Shown one piece after another: positions 1-8,556 of a DNA stretch of 64,000 bases. The notes below the pieces were generated by a model. That model saw only the letters and a program-made list of their open reading frames with translations, had not been told where the DNA came from and searched no databases. A program made the position numbers and the translations under genes. Source of the DNA: WLXB01 sp040221475 (GTDB taxonomy: Bacteria; Pseudomonadota; Alphaproteobacteria; Rhodospirillales; Rhodospirillaceae); NCBI GenBank assembly GCA_040221475.1, contig JAVKEJ010000036.1, forward strand, positions 245,467-309,466, written 5' to 3'. Positions within the stretch are counted from its first letter, which is position 1. The number at the start of each line of letters is the position of its first letter.

Positions 1-305
1 ACTCAGCATCTAAAGCCGCGATTGTGAATTTGACAAAAACCGTCGCGTTGCATTGCGCAGAGCAAGGCTATGGCATTCGCTGTAATGTCATTCTGCCCGG
101 CGCAATTGATACACAAATGATTTATAAAAATCGTACCGCAGATCAATCTCAAGAGGCGTTTGTGGCCTCGGTGAACGCGCGCTATCCCATGGGGCGCATG
201 GGCACGGCAGCAGAGGTTGCAGATGCGGCTGTCTTCCTCGCCAGCGAGGAAAGCCGCTTTATGACGGGCACGCAACTGCGTGTCGATGGTGGCGGCACGA
301 TTTAA
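1..305 (+). CDS. SDR family oxidoreductase, C-terminal part (5' end outside window)
   Basis: This is the C-terminal part of a classical short-chain dehydrogenase/reductase, a cytoplasmic NAD(P)(H)-dependent oxidoreductase whose substrate cannot be told. In the frame whose first full codon is at base 3 the protein begins SASKAAIVNLTK, so the window opens inside what should be the catalytic Tyr codon of YxxxK, and the Lys is present. The family segment NVILPGAIDT follows, and the tail ends in TGTQLRVDGGG, the usual SDR C-terminal strand and loop. The Rossmann glycine motif must lie upstream of the window. A GTG at base 24 is an internal codon, not the start. The gene converges with another SDR across a repeat element. 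Confidence 0.9.
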   Translation, partial: SASKAAIVNLTKTVALHCAEQGYGIRCNVILPGAIDTQMIYKNRTADQSQEAFVASVNARYPMGRMGTAAEVADAAVFLASEESRFMTGTQLRVDGGGTI

Positions 306-315
306 GTCAATCCGC

Positions 316-375
316 TGTTTGTGGGCTCGACGGTGGAACGAGAATTATTGTTTGTGGGCTCGACGGTGGAACGAG
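316..375. repeat. 27-bp direct repeat, two copies, with hairpin
   Basis: The same 27 bases occur at 316-342 and 349-375 (33-bp period), including the core GGGCTCGACGGTGGAACGAG. The second copy runs into the CGAGCCCATG element: TGGGCTCG at 355-362 and CGAGCCCA at 372-379 form a perfect 8-bp inverted repeat around a 9-base loop. There is no T-run, so it is not an obvious terminator, although it lies between two convergent genes. Confidence 0.8.
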
Positions 376-476
376 CCCATGCACGACTGGTTGCGTTCAA
401 ACGAGCCCATGGACGTATGATTGCAGGAACGAGCCCATGGAAGCGCCGCGGCACGCCCCCTTGGAACGAGCCCATG
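372..476. repeat. CGAGCCCATG repeat element, copy 1
   Basis: The unit CGAGCCCATG, usually preceded by GGAA or AA, occurs at 372, 402, 430 and 467. The spacings of 30, 28 and 37 bases are exactly those of the copy at 36015-36119. The sequence between units is also partly conserved, for example ACGTATGAT in the 402-430 interval. No reading frame is supported across it, and it fills most of the 306-500 intergenic gap. Confidence 0.8.
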
Positions 477-500
477 CATGCCCGACCTTAAAATTGGGAC

Positions 501-1232
501 TCAGGTGAGTCGTTTACCACCATCGCACGGCAACACAAGGCCAGTGAGAAACCCATTTGCCATGCACGCCATCACGGCTTCGGCGACATCTTCCGGCTGT
601 CCGATGCGCCCCGCCGGCGTTTCAGCCGCCGACTGGGCATACATGCCCTTTCGAATATCATCGGGTATGCGGCTCCAGGCCGCAGTGTCTGTGAGCCCCG
701 GCGAAACCGCATTGACCCGGCGCGGGGCCAGTTCAACGGCCAAGGTTTTGATCATGCCTTCCAAAGCGCCATTGACCGCGCCTAAGGCCGAGGCTGTGGG
801 CACCGCTGCAATGGCCGAAGCCCCGGTGACGAGAGTGAGCGTCCCCTGCTTACTGAGTGCTTTGGCCCCGTGGTGCATGGCGCTGAGATACGGCCAGAAC
901 TTACCTTCAAACGTGTCGCGAAAGCCTTGGACCGGCACCTCCGTAAACGGCCCCAAAGACGCACCACCAGCCAGGGTAACAACCAGATGATCAACGCTGG
1001 AGAGGCCGTTAAAGAAAGCCGCGACGGCGGCGTCATCGCCACAATCCAAAACCACTGTCGAAACCTCGGCACCCAGATCAGCCTGTGCCGCAGTGAGGCG
1101 CTCCTGTGAGCGCCCGGCAATGGTCACCACGGCCCCCTGCGCCAGCAGCCCCCGGGCCGTAGCCAAACCGATTCCGCTGGACCCGCCAATAACAATGGCT
1201 GACTGGCCCTTAAAGCGTGCTGTAAATGTCAT
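501..1232 (-). CDS. SDR family protein with degenerate YxxxK active site
   Basis: A 243-residue short-chain dehydrogenase fold with an intact nucleotide-binding motif GGSSGIG at residues 16-22 and the typical RVNAVSPGLTDT segment after the active-site region. Where the catalytic YxxxK should stand the sequence reads SALGAVNGALEG, placing Leu150 and Asn154 at the Tyr and Lys positions. The protein may therefore bind NAD(P) without normal hydride-transfer catalysis, or use other residues. The start is supported by AGGTGA six bases before the ATG. It lies 6 bp after the amidohydrolase stop at 1239 and probably ends that three-gene operon. Fold assignment is secure; function is unknown. Confidence 0.85.
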   Translation of the reverse strand: MTFTARFKGQSAIVIGGSSGIGLATARGLLAQGAVVTIAGRSQERLTAAQADLGAEVSTVVLDCGDDAAVAAFFNGLSSVDHLVVTLAGGASLGPFTEVPVQGFRDTFEGKFWPYLSAMHHGAKALSKQGTLTLVTGASAIAAVPTASALGAVNGALEGMIKTLAVELAPRRVNAVSPGLTDTAAWSRIPDDIRKGMYAQSAAETPAGRIGQPEDVAEAVMACMANGFLTGLVLPCDGGKRLT

Positions 1233-1238
1233 ACGTTA

Positions 1239-2513
1239 TCACCTGTACTGCATCGGCGTTGGATCGCTGAGGTTTTTGTAGCGGTCGCGCAAGCGGAGTT
1301 GTCGATTGTCTTGCGGCATCAGCTCGCCTTTGATGAAGACATGTGTTGGGAGGGTGACGAGTTCTAACGGATCGCCTTCCCACACCACCACATCGGCGTC
1401 CATACCCGGCGCCAGGGTGCCGTAGTCATCGTCGACATCAAACATCTCCGCGGGATTGCGGGTTATGGCTTTAAGCGCGGCGTCATAGGGCAAACCATTG
1501 GCGACGGCGATTCCGGCCAACTGAGTGATGTTGCGCGGGTTATTAAGATCGTTGAACGAAATGGTCGCGATGGCAAATTTCACACCGGCCTCGTACAACA
1601 GTCGCGCGTTGTCTTTGGTGGCGTAGATGTTATCGAAAGTGGTCGGCAGGTTGTTGGACGGATCAATGATTACCGCAATCTCTTCATCGGCCAGATCCTC
1701 AGCCACTTTCCAGGCTTCCCTTGCGCTGTTGAAAATCATGCGGATGTCATAGTCGTCCGCGAGATCCATCAGGACGCGCATGTCAGCGGCGCGATTGACG
1801 TCCACCACCATGGGAATCTCCCCGCTCAAGACGAGCAAAAGCGCTTCAAGGTCCAGATGATGCAGGACGTACTCACGGGTTCGGTTCTTTTCAAAGTCGC
1901 GACGGTTTTTATCAAAGTGCAAGGCATCCTCAAACGCTTGGCGCAAAAACACATCAAGTGCACCACGTGCACCGCCCATGACGCTAGCAGAACGACCGCC
2001 AAAAGACGTGTACAACGCCGCTTCACCTTCTTCGACAATGTCGTCGTCGATGCCAAGATGAACTACGGCTCCAAGACCATCGAAGACGGCGCCCCACCCG
2101 GATGGCACTGTGACCGCCCGGGTAATGCCATCCAAACGTGTAATAGGAATCAACACTGAGTCTGGATTAATTCCGGCTGCGACATTAAAGGCCGCTGTAA
2201 ACGGCGCACCGGATAGACCATAGTCCTCCGCGGCGTCGACTTGCCCGACTTCCAGCAAACCGATTTTGGTGACCACATTCATCAGGCCCGGTGTGACTGG
2301 ACGGCCACCAGCATCGATGACGGTCGCACCGTCCGGAATTTCGACAGCGGCGCCGACCGCGACAATTTCATCGTCGTCAATCAACACGGTCGCCTTTTCA
2401 AGCACGCCGGCATCGGTCATCGTATGCACGGTGCCATTGATGATGGCGGTCACGTCTGCAGAAGCCGGGTGAGACAAAGCCAGCATCGCTGCCCCGAAAA
2501 GTAGCGCTCTCAT
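1239..2513 (-). CDS. exported amidohydrolase-like protein lacking metal ligands
   Basis: This 424-residue member of the amidohydrolase superfamily (imidazolonepropionase-like branch) starts with a Sec signal, cleaved probably after SHPASA. The beta-sandwich ends are clear: VTAIINGTVHTM near the N-terminus and GTLAPGMDADVVVWEGDP near the C-terminus. The HxH that normally follows PGL is replaced by PGLMNVVTKIG (residues 75-85). Compared with its neighbour 2510-3934, the later metal-binding His and Asp positions are also changed (VDVNRAADM for MHCYRADEM, FNSAREA for FHHAVEA, TISFND for VHSDSN). Its ATG overlaps the stop of the upstream gene by four bases, so the two are probably translated together. 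I infer a catalytically dead partner or scaffold. Confidence 0.85.
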   Translation of the reverse strand: MRALLFGAAMLALSHPASADVTAIINGTVHTMTDAGVLEKATVLIDDDEIVAVGAAVEIPDGATVIDAGGRPVTPGLMNVVTKIGLLEVGQVDAAEDYGLSGAPFTAAFNVAAGINPDSVLIPITRLDGITRAVTVPSGWGAVFDGLGAVVHLGIDDDIVEEGEAALYTSFGGRSASVMGGARGALDVFLRQAFEDALHFDKNRRDFEKNRTREYVLHHLDLEALLLVLSGEIPMVVDVNRAADMRVLMDLADDYDIRMIFNSAREAWKVAEDLADEEIAVIIDPSNNLPTTFDNIYATKDNARLLYEAGVKFAIATISFNDLNNPRNITQLAGIAVANGLPYDAALKAITRNPAEMFDVDDDYGTLAPGMDADVVVWEGDPLELVTLPTHVFIKGELMPQDNRQLRLRDRYKNLSDPTPMQYR

Positions 2514-3934
2514 TTCAGGTCTCCCTGCTCGGCATACCCGACTTCAAAGTCAGACAAAAACTGTCTCGCAGGATCATCACGATCATAAGTCAGCGCGCCA
2601 TCAATATAGACTTGCTCAGCCTGGGTGTAGACCGAGAACGGGTCACCATCCCACAGCACCACATCGGCCATCTTGCCCGGCTCCAAAGAGCCAGTTTGTT
2701 CGTCAAGCTCCAGCGCCTTAGCTGGATTAAGAGACAACCAGGTCCAGGCGCGCGCCTTCGAAATATTCAACCCAATACGATTGCCGGCGGCCATGGCCTT
2801 GGCCGCTTCCTGATTCAAACGCTGAATCTCGACATTTGAATCCGAGTGGACAATGGCACAGCCGTTTTCCGCCGCATCGACCAGGGCAATGTTTTCTCGA
2901 ATGCCATCGAAGCTTTCGAGCTTAAAGCCCCACCAGTCGGCCCACATAGCCCCGCACACACCCGCCTCAGCCAACAGATCAGCAATCTTGTAGGCTTCCA
3001 CGGCGTGATGGAAGGTGGTGACGTGATAGCCGAACTCTTTGGCCATATCGAGCACCAGCGCCATTTCATCGGCGCGGTAACAATGCATCTGCACCAAGAT
3101 GTCGCCGGACAGCGCCATCGCCAGGGTTTCCAGCTTTAAATCCCGCTTGGGGGGCTTAGCCGCCGGGTCGCCTTGTTGAACTTTTGAGTCATACAAATCC
3201 CAGTCGTATTGATACTGGAGTGCGTCGTACCAACCATCGCGGTAGCCCGCGAAGTTGGCCATGCGGGTACTGGGACCGCTTTTGCTGCCATAGACACGTT
3301 TGGGATTCTCCCCGCAGGCCATTTTAAGGCCCTGCTTGGCACCCGGAAACTTCATGCCTTGGGTGGTGCGGGCGGGCACGTTTTTGACCACCACGGTGCG
3401 ACCGCCAAACAGGTTGGCAGAGCCGACCGAGATATGCTGTGTGGTGATACCGCCAGAGATGGCCCGACCGAAGGCCGGGTCTTGCGGCCATACAGCATGC
3501 TCGGTCCAGACCTGTGCGGTATTGGGCGAGGTGGCCTCATTCACATCTCCGGACTGTTCCGTATCCGGCACCGGGCCGATGCCAATGTGGGAATGAATAT
3601 CGATAATCCCTGAGGTCACCCATTTTCCGGCGGCATCCACCACAACGGCGTTGTCGGGAATGGCGATATTGGCCCCGATAGCGAGCACTTTGCCTTCGGC
3701 CATGACGATCGTGCCGTTGTCAATCTGCTGGCCAGCACCGTCCAGAATGGTCGCGCCAACCAAAGCGGTAACCGGCGCTGGGCGTGGCACATAGGTACTA
3801 GGATAGGGATTGCGATTAACAGAGGCCAGCAATTGTCCAGCTGCCGACTGTTCCGTTTGCGCCACAACCTCTGAGTCGGCGGCCATGGTCCAAGCTGCCA
3901 CCAAAGCCGTGGCCGTGAATAAAATGCTGCGCAT
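2510..3934 (-). CDS. exported amidohydrolase (metal-dependent, imidazolonepropionase-like)
   Basis: A periplasmic metal-dependent amidohydrolase of about 474 residues that would hydrolyse C-N bonds; the substrate is unknown. The start at 3934 is chosen because MRSILFTATALVAAW begins a signal peptide and a GGGAGG ribosome site lies just upstream; a longer frame to 4003 adds only non-conserved sequence. The metal ligands are visible: IIDIHSHIG carries HxH, and QMHCYRADE, TTFHHAVE and IVHSDSN give the two further His and the Asp. The C-terminus, GSLEPGKMADVVLWDGDP, is the usual beta-sandwich return. It is translationally coupled to the degenerate paralogue downstream and divergent from the binding-protein gene at 4082. 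Confidence 0.9.
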   Translation of the reverse strand: MRSILFTATALVAAWTMAADSEVVAQTEQSAAGQLLASVNRNPYPSTYVPRPAPVTALVGATILDGAGQQIDNGTIVMAEGKVLAIGANIAIPDNAVVVDAAGKWVTSGIIDIHSHIGIGPVPDTEQSGDVNEATSPNTAQVWTEHAVWPQDPAFGRAISGGITTQHISVGSANLFGGRTVVVKNVPARTTQGMKFPGAKQGLKMACGENPKRVYGSKSGPSTRMANFAGYRDGWYDALQYQYDWDLYDSKVQQGDPAAKPPKRDLKLETLAMALSGDILVQMHCYRADEMALVLDMAKEFGYHVTTFHHAVEAYKIADLLAEAGVCGAMWADWWGFKLESFDGIRENIALVDAAENGCAIVHSDSNVEIQRLNQEAAKAMAAGNRIGLNISKARAWTWLSLNPAKALELDEQTGSLEPGKMADVVLWDGDPFSVYTQAEQVYIDGALTYDRDDPARQFLSDFEVGYAEQGDLK

Positions 3935-4081
3935 GCGCCCCTCCCGTGTGTTCTGAACGTCCCATAAGATGTGCCTCACCCTACCCCATACCCTGGGGGG
4001 CAAAACAAGCGCGATTGCGTTGCAGCGCAGAACCCCGCAAAATCATTTCAGGATAGATACGGTATTAGGATTGGTTTACTC

Positions 4082-5590
4082 ATGAAACGTGCGCTGCACC
4101 TGACGATTTTGGCCTTGATGCTGGTGGCGTCTGCTCTGGCCCCCACCACAGTCAGCGCGGAGAAGGTGCTGCGAATCGGCACCGTGAGCTTACCGCAAGA
4201 CCTGGGCAACCCCTATGGCTCGTACACCATCCCCTCTGTTGTGCCCGGACTGGCGGTGTTCGATTCTCTCACGGTCATCGACCTTGAGGGCACATTGCAG
4301 CCGTGGATCGCTGAGCGATGGGACAGCGTTGACCCGCTGACCTGGCATTTTTATTTGCGTCCGGATGTCTTTTTCTCAAATGGCGAGCCGTTTGATGCGG
4401 CGGCGGCGGCGGCAGCTCTGAATTATTTTGCCTCTGGTGATGGCCTGATTGAAGTGGTTGCCCAGTCGGTGATTGATGTCGCCAGCGCACGCGCCATCGA
4501 CAGCTTGACCCTGGAGGTCAAAACCAAAGCGCCGAATATTCTTTTGCCACGACGCCTCTCAGGCATTCGCATTCCGGCCCCCGGCCCCTGGGCCGCCCTG
4601 GGCCGCCAAGGCTTTGCGCAAGCGCCGGTGGGATCAGGGCCGTTTATCGCCACCCGCTGGGACACCACGCAAATTAATCTGGTGGCCAATCCCAACTCGT
4701 GGCGCGCGCCGCTGCTGGATCGGATTGAAATCAAAGCGGTGCCGGAAATCACCACGCGGCTGCAAGGTCTGCTGACCGGGGCGCTGGATATCGCCTTCGA
4801 TATTGGACCCGACGATGGCCCGTTGCTGGAAGCCTCAGACGCACGGCTGAATTTCCGCCCCTCGGGCCGGGTGCAACTGCTGACGTTTCTGTCCACCGGA
4901 GATAACCCGCTGGCCGATGTGCGCGTACGCCAAGCGCTGAACTACGCCGTCAACAAACAACAGATCATTGATATTCTATTGGGCGGCGCAACCGAGCCCT
5001 CTGGCCAGGCGGCGGTGAAAGCGTCATTTGGCTATAACCCCGACGTTAAAGCGTACCCCTACGACCCGGATAAGGCCCGCGCCTTGCTGGCGGAAGCAGG
5101 GTACCCGGACGGCTTTGATATGCCAGCCGACATGACGCTCGGTGCGATGGCCGGCGATGGCACGTGGTATTTGCAGATTGCCAGTGATCTGGCCGCTGTC
5201 GGTGTTAACGTGACGTTTCAGTCTTACCCCTTCCCGGTTCACATTCGGAAAATTCGCCAGGGAGGCTGGGACGGCATCGCTTTCGGGATGGATTTCAACA
5301 ATTTGCCGTCGCTGGATGTACTCTGGCCGTTGCGCATTCATTCCTGCCTGTGGGCCGCGCCGTGGCACTGCCGTCCGGAATGGGTGCCGCTGATTGAAGA
5401 TGCCGAGCAGGAATTTGATCTGGAAGAACGCCGCCGCAAAACCCAAGACCTGGTCAAACTCTACAACGAAGAACCGACCTCCTTGTACCTTTGGGAAATG
5501 CCTGGCGTTGACGGTGTTGGAGAACGCGTTTTGAATTACCAGCCGCGCCATGCGTTCATTAACTTCCATGAGCTGGATGTAAAGGACTAG
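4082..5590 (+). CDS. ABC transporter substrate-binding protein, family 5 (peptide type)
   Basis: A periplasmic solute-binding protein of about 502 residues, SBP family 5 (DppA/OppA type), which normally delivers peptides or similar ligands to an ABC permease. The start at ATG 4082 gives a clean signal peptide ending near TTVSA. Typical family segments are present: WHFYLRPDVFFSNGEPFDA, VGSGPF and VRQALNYAVNKQQIID. Near the C-terminus CLWAAPWHCRPEW resembles the Cys/WHCRP segment of the paralogue at 18353. No permease or ATPase gene is adjacent; instead two small genes follow closely (4 bp to the next start). It may serve permeases encoded elsewhere or act only as a receptor. Confidence 0.92.
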   Translation: MKRALHLTILALMLVASALAPTTVSAEKVLRIGTVSLPQDLGNPYGSYTIPSVVPGLAVFDSLTVIDLEGTLQPWIAERWDSVDPLTWHFYLRPDVFFSNGEPFDAAAAAAALNYFASGDGLIEVVAQSVIDVASARAIDSLTLEVKTKAPNILLPRRLSGIRIPAPGPWAALGRQGFAQAPVGSGPFIATRWDTTQINLVANPNSWRAPLLDRIEIKAVPEITTRLQGLLTGALDIAFDIGPDDGPLLEASDARLNFRPSGRVQLLTFLSTGDNPLADVRVRQALNYAVNKQQIIDILLGGATEPSGQAAVKASFGYNPDVKAYPYDPDKARALLAEAGYPDGFDMPADMTLGAMAGDGTWYLQIASDLAAVGVNVTFQSYPFPVHIRKIRQGGWDGIAFGMDFNNLPSLDVLWPLRIHSCLWAAPWHCRPEWVPLIEDAEQEFDLEERRRKTQDLVKLYNEEPTSLYLWEMPGVDGVGERVLNYQPRHAFINFHELDVKD

Positions 5591-5594
5591 ACCG

Positions 5595-6254
5595 ATGCTG
5601 GAACCCACACTGCTGGTCGCTCATATTGCCGTGCTGGGGTACTGGCTGGGCTCGGAATTCGTCATTAACAGTGGCTACCGCTACGTCTGCCGCGCGGCCT
5701 CCATGCCTTTTGAAGAGCGCAATAAGCTGATGAACCACGTGCTCGATGTGGACCAACACGTACGCTATGCGTTGATCTTGCAACTGGGATTGGGCACCAC
5801 ACTGGCCGCGCTCTATGGCTTTATTCCTGGTGGATCAGGCGCGGCACTTATAGCCGCGGCTCTGGCAATTCTGTGGCTGCTCTTTGTCGAGGTTATTCAT
5901 CACAAACGCACAGACCCTATGGGGGCTACCCTGGCCCGCATCGACCGTGGCCTACGGTATGTGGTGATGATTGGGCTGGCCGGCGCTGGACTGTATGCCC
6001 TCGTAAATGTGACTGACGTGCCGTTCTGGCTGGCCTGGAAACTGATTCTGTTTGCCGCTGTGATGGCCTGCGGTGTGGGGATTCGGTTTTCGATCATCGA
6101 TTTCTACCGCACCTGGGCCGTGATCAAACGGGATGGGTCTTCTGACGTCCTGGAAGCGAAAATCCGTCATATCTACACCTACGGCACCGCCATACTGGTG
6201 GGCCTTTGGCTGCTGATTGGCGGTATTGTTATGCTCAGCATTTGGAAACCGTAA
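5595..6254 (+). CDS. integral membrane protein, CopD-like topology
   Basis: A 219-residue membrane protein with about five or six hydrophobic segments, for example VAHIAVLGYWLGSEFVI, IAAALAILWLLFVEVI, LILFAAVMACGVGI and AILVGLWLLIGGIVML. Several His residues sit near the membrane ends (VAHIAVL, LDVDQHVRYA, VIHHKR), as expected of b-type cytochrome or copper-resistance D-like proteins, but I do not recognise the family with certainty. The layout resembles the protein at 37370-38020, which neighbours a cytochrome c gene. It starts 4 bp after the binding-protein gene and its stop overlaps the next ATG by one base (TAATG), so the three genes probably form one transcript. Confidence 0.75.
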   Translation: MLEPTLLVAHIAVLGYWLGSEFVINSGYRYVCRAASMPFEERNKLMNHVLDVDQHVRYALILQLGLGTTLAALYGFIPGGSGAALIAAALAILWLLFVEVIHHKRTDPMGATLARIDRGLRYVVMIGLAGAGLYALVNVTDVPFWLAWKLILFAAVMACGVGIRFSIIDFYRTWAVIKRDGSSDVLEAKIRHIYTYGTAILVGLWLLIGGIVMLSIWKP

Positions 6255-6856
6255 TGCCCAAACTCACCCGCCGTCATATGGCTGGCCTTACGGCGGCCAC
6301 GCTATTGAGCACCTCTCAGGTCGCGCATGCGCAAGACCCAACTTTGCGGAAGGACACCTGCAACATGACCGATATGACTGATGCTTTTGAGAGTCTTCTC
6401 TCGGACTATGTCGCGCGATGGAATGACTATGACGCCGATGGCATGGTGCCCTATTGGGATACCGAAGACCCGGGATTGATTTATGTCGCTGAAGAAATTG
6501 ACGCACTGCGCGGTTGGCCGGCCCTTGAAGGTTATTTTCGTGGGGCCGACCCGGAAACGACCGCGCACTTAATCACCTTTCGTGACGTCACGGGGCGGGA
6601 AATTGCGCCAGGAGTCTTGCAGGCGTTTTGGACGATGAACTGGAATGTCTATTTCGCGACCGAAAAACTGTATGCCAAACCCATTGGCGGCGAAGTCCGG
6701 GTGACCGCGCTGTTACGGCAAAAGGACGAGGCTTGGAAATTCTTTCATTGGATTGAAGCGCCCCTGGCCTCGCTGATTCAGCTCAAGCGCGCCCACGAAG
6801 CCAACGTTGACCCTAAGCTGATTGAACAACTCAAAGCAAAAGGGATTGAGTTTTAG
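6254..6856 (+). CDS. exported SnoaL/NTF2-like protein
   Basis: About 200 residues with a Tat-like N-terminus, RRHMAGLTAATLLSTSQVAHA, followed by a cone-fold domain of the NTF2/SnoaL or DUF4440 type. The domain pattern is visible: a helical start (FESLLSDYVARWNDYDADGMV), the conserved turn EIDALRGWPALEGYF, then alternating strands ending in AWKFFHWIEAP. Such proteins act as small-molecule enzymes or binding modules; nothing here fixes a ligand. The start at 6254 is chosen because it overlaps the previous stop as TAATG and opens the signal peptide; the frame extends upstream only within the preceding gene. It is the last gene of the 4082-6856 cluster. Confidence 0.75.
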   Translation: MPKLTRRHMAGLTAATLLSTSQVAHAQDPTLRKDTCNMTDMTDAFESLLSDYVARWNDYDADGMVPYWDTEDPGLIYVAEEIDALRGWPALEGYFRGADPETTAHLITFRDVTGREIAPGVLQAFWTMNWNVYFATEKLYAKPIGGEVRVTALLRQKDEAWKFFHWIEAPLASLIQLKRAHEANVDPKLIEQLKAKGIEF

Positions 6857-6894
6857 GGGTGCACAAACCCAAATACCGCCCCCTATAGTAGGAT

Positions 6895-8532
6895 ATGAAC
6901 ACCGACATCTTGCTCGCGATCGGCGGCGTTGGCCTGTTTTTGCTGGGTATGCTGATTCTGACCGACGGTCTGAAAGACCTGGCGGGCAACGCCTTGCGCC
7001 GGGCCCTCGCGCGCTTCACGACCAACCCGGTTTCTGGCGCGGCGGCGGGGGCCGTCACCACAGCCGTGATTCAATCTTCAAGTGCGACCACGGTCACCGC
7101 CATCGGCTTTGTCGGTGCGGGTCTGATGACCTTTTCGCAAGCGTTAGGCGTTATTTTTGGCGCCAACATCGGCACCACCATGACCGGCTGGCTGGTGGCC
7201 TTGATTGGCTTCAAACTGCACCTGGGCGTGGTGGTTCTGCCCCTGGTGCTGCTGGGCGTGTTGCTGAAAATGTTTGGCCGGGGCCGGATACAGTCTGCGG
7301 GCTGGGCCTTGGCTGGGTTCAGCCTGCTGTTCATCGGCATCGATGCCATGCAGCAAGGCATGGCGGTATTTGAAGGCCATGTGACGCCCAGTGATTTTCC
7401 CGGCGACGGCCTTATCGACCGCCTGCAACTGGTGGGGATTGGCATTGCCATTACCCTGGTAACGCAATCCTCGAGCGCGGGGATTGCCACGGCGATGGTG
7501 GCGCTGTCCACCGGCACGATTTCGTTTCCGCAAGCTGCCGCGATGGTGATTGGCATGGATGTGGGCACGACCTTCACCGCGTTTCTGGCCACCATCGGTG
7601 GGTCGACGGCGATGCGCCAAACCGGCTATGCGCATGTCGTTTACAATATCATGACCGGTATCATGGCGTTTATACTGCTTGGGTTTTACACCGCTGCCGT
7701 ACAAGACAACTTGACCGCTGGAACAGGTGATGTGCAAGTCGCCCTGGTTGCGTTTCATTCTCTGTTCAACATCATCGGCGTGCTGCTGGTGCTGCCCTTT
7801 ACGACAGCCTTTGCAACCTTGATAACACGATTGGTGCCAGAGCGCGGCCCACATCTGACGACGCGCCTGGACGACCAATTGCTCCCAGATGCTTCGGCAG
7901 CCGTGGATGCAGCCGCCGCAACGGCGCAGGCGATTGCTTTGGACCTGTTTCATATTCTTGCGGATTTACTAGATCCCCATTTAAGGGATGACGCAGAGGA
8001 AGAGCGACTGGCTGCAACCCGGCGGGCATTGGACGAAACGCGGTATTATCTGAACCGTATTAAGACCGAACCCAGCCAAAGCCTTGTCCATCTGCGGCAT
8101 GTGGCAACGATCCATGCCATCGACCACCTGAACCGGTTGTATGTCCGCTGTAAAAATTCTGATCCTTTAAAAGTACGCCGCTATGACCACCGTCTCAAAC
8201 GCCTGGCGGGGCTATTGGAGCGCGTGGCAAAAAGCGTGTCGAACGAGACCCTGAATGAGCAGACAGAAGTCTCTCTGGATCGCGTCCGCTCCCTCTTGAG
8301 GACGCAGCGGCGCTCATACCGCCATACGCTGATTACTCGCGCCTCACGTGGAGAAATCGAACCCGATCAAGTGGCGGATCGACTGGATAGCATTCGCTGG
8401 CTGCACCGCAGCGCTTATCATGTGTGGCGGGCCGTGCATCATCTAAGGCAAGCGGTAGACACGAGTCTGTCACCAGATGTGGAAAACGATCTGGCACCGC
8501 TGGCAACGTCAGCCTCACCACAGGTGTCATAA
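6895..8532 (+). CDS. Na/Pi cotransporter family protein with PhoU-like C-terminus
   Basis: A 545-residue inner-membrane protein of the NptA/YjbB (PF02690) family, expected to move phosphate together with sodium. Two inverted transport repeats each carry the signature QSSSA: AVIQSSSATTVT near residues 58-69 and VTQSSSAGIATAM near 185-198, each followed by a Gly-rich motif (FGANIGTTMTGW and MDVGTTFTAF). From about residue 340 the protein is soluble and helical with heptad-like stretches (ALDETRYYLNRIKTE), as in the PhoU-like domain of YjbB proteins. It stands alone, 38 bp after the preceding gene, and converges with the gene ending at 8557. Confidence 0.9.
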   Translation: MNTDILLAIGGVGLFLLGMLILTDGLKDLAGNALRRALARFTTNPVSGAAAGAVTTAVIQSSSATTVTAIGFVGAGLMTFSQALGVIFGANIGTTMTGWLVALIGFKLHLGVVVLPLVLLGVLLKMFGRGRIQSAGWALAGFSLLFIGIDAMQQGMAVFEGHVTPSDFPGDGLIDRLQLVGIGIAITLVTQSSSAGIATAMVALSTGTISFPQAAAMVIGMDVGTTFTAFLATIGGSTAMRQTGYAHVVYNIMTGIMAFILLGFYTAAVQDNLTAGTGDVQVALVAFHSLFNIIGVLLVLPFTTAFATLITRLVPERGPHLTTRLDDQLLPDASAAVDAAAATAQAIALDLFHILADLLDPHLRDDAEEERLAATRRALDETRYYLNRIKTEPSQSLVHLRHVATIHAIDHLNRLYVRCKNSDPLKVRRYDHRLKRLAGLLERVAKSVSNETLNEQTEVSLDRVRSLLRTQRRSYRHTLITRASRGEIEPDQVADRLDSIRWLHRSAYHVWRAVHHLRQAVDTSLSPDVENDLAPLATSASPQVS

Positions 8533-8556
8533 CGATCACTGAAAAAAAGAACCACG

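Noticed and set aside
24..305. GTG at 24 as the start of a short SDR-like gene
   Set aside because: The frame is open to the left edge and reads through the SDR active-site region, so the gene begins outside the window.
4399..4426. GCG repeat in the binding-protein gene as a microsatellite
   Set aside because: It is a short run of Ala codons at a helix, not longer than expected in a GC-rich gene.
7144..7953. Long reading frame on the minus strand opposite the Na/Pi gene
   Set aside because: It is rich in His, Gln and Arg, has no motif, and lies wholly opposite a clear membrane-protein gene.
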